This document shows, one piece after another, positions 63,900 to 64,000 of a DNA stretch of 64,000 nt (positions are counted from its first letter, which is position 1; every line of letters begins with the position of its first letter). Both the position numbers and the translations under genes were made by a program. The stretch lies in the NCBI GenBank assembly GCA_963383645.1, contig OY726579.1, positions 2,101,778 to 2,165,777 of the forward strand, written 5' to 3'. This DNA comes from Muscardinus avellanarius. Lineage: Eukaryota > Chordata > Mammalia > Rodentia > Gliridae. Below the pieces are notes generated by a model. The model had not been told where the DNA came from and did not search any database. It was given only the letters and a program-made list of their open reading frames with translations.

Positions 63900-64000
63900 T
63901 ATGTAATTAAGTCATGAGGGTTGTAATCGCAGCTGTTGATGAACTCATTGTAATGGGCTTGCTGGGTGGTGACCTAGACCTGTAGGGAGTGTGTGGAGAA
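63900..64000 (+). mobile_element. MaLR-like LTR, cut by the window end
   Basis: AAGTCATGAGGGTTGTAATC and CATTGTAATGGGCTTGCTGG match the start of the LTR at 49410-49745. The remainder lies beyond this window. Confidence 0.65.

Overview
This window looks like ordinary mammalian intergenic or intronic DNA from a rodent outside the mouse/rat group. The main evidence is about 60 copies of a dimeric SINE: a 7SL/B1-like head (GGCGTGGTGGCGCACGC, then GGAGGCTGAGACAGGAGGATC) joined by an A-rich linker to a tRNA/ID-like tail (GGGTTCAATCCCCAGTACC). This B1-dID-type design is known from squirrels, dormice, beavers and some other non-murid rodents; I cannot fix the species. Mammal-wide MIR and L2 relics, MLT1/MST-type MaLR LTRs, and L1 and HAL1-like LINE relics agree with this. 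I see no bacterial or viral gene cluster, no CRISPR array and no functional RNA gene.

No intact protein-coding gene can be supported. The clearest gene-derived feature is a processed pseudogene of the cyclophilin-like peptidyl-prolyl isomerase PPIL3 (26957-27677, + strand). It is intronless, its start codon is ATA, a poly-A expansion breaks its frame near the N-terminus, and the residue aligned with the catalytic arginine is lysine. A 55-codon coding-like stretch on the minus strand (48413-48577) is unidentified.

Layout: 1-7256 has scattered SINEs, one nested SINE pair, an antisense MaLR LTR (5356-5705) and a repeat-poor block (5800-7256) with regulatory-looking motifs. 7257-13475 is SINE-dense, with a 3' L1 fragment (10237-11085) and L2 remnants. 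13476-26600 holds a 5'-inverted L1 (16233-16789), an MLT1-like LTR, (GGA)n arrays, a CpG-rich solo-LTR candidate (20676-20960) and several L1 3' ends. 26595-31353 holds the PPIL3 pseudogene inside a split MIR, an unnamed paired repeat and a four-step trinucleotide cascade. 31354-46378 has SINE pile-ups, MIRs, an MLT1 LTR split by an L1 5'UTR fragment, an old L1 and a HAL1-like element. 46379-64000 has more SINEs, MaLR LTRs, a 30-bp minisatellite (50917-51275), purine-rich microsatellites and a 31-bp AT-rich minisatellite (62501-63135).

The elements do not form a pathway. What the window records is a layered insertion history: many insertions can be ordered by nesting and by target-site duplications (TSDs). 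I found no convincing undescribed biological system. The best leads are two repeat-poor blocks with RFX X-box-like palindromes, the two tandem minisatellites, and the unnamed 100-bp paired repeat.
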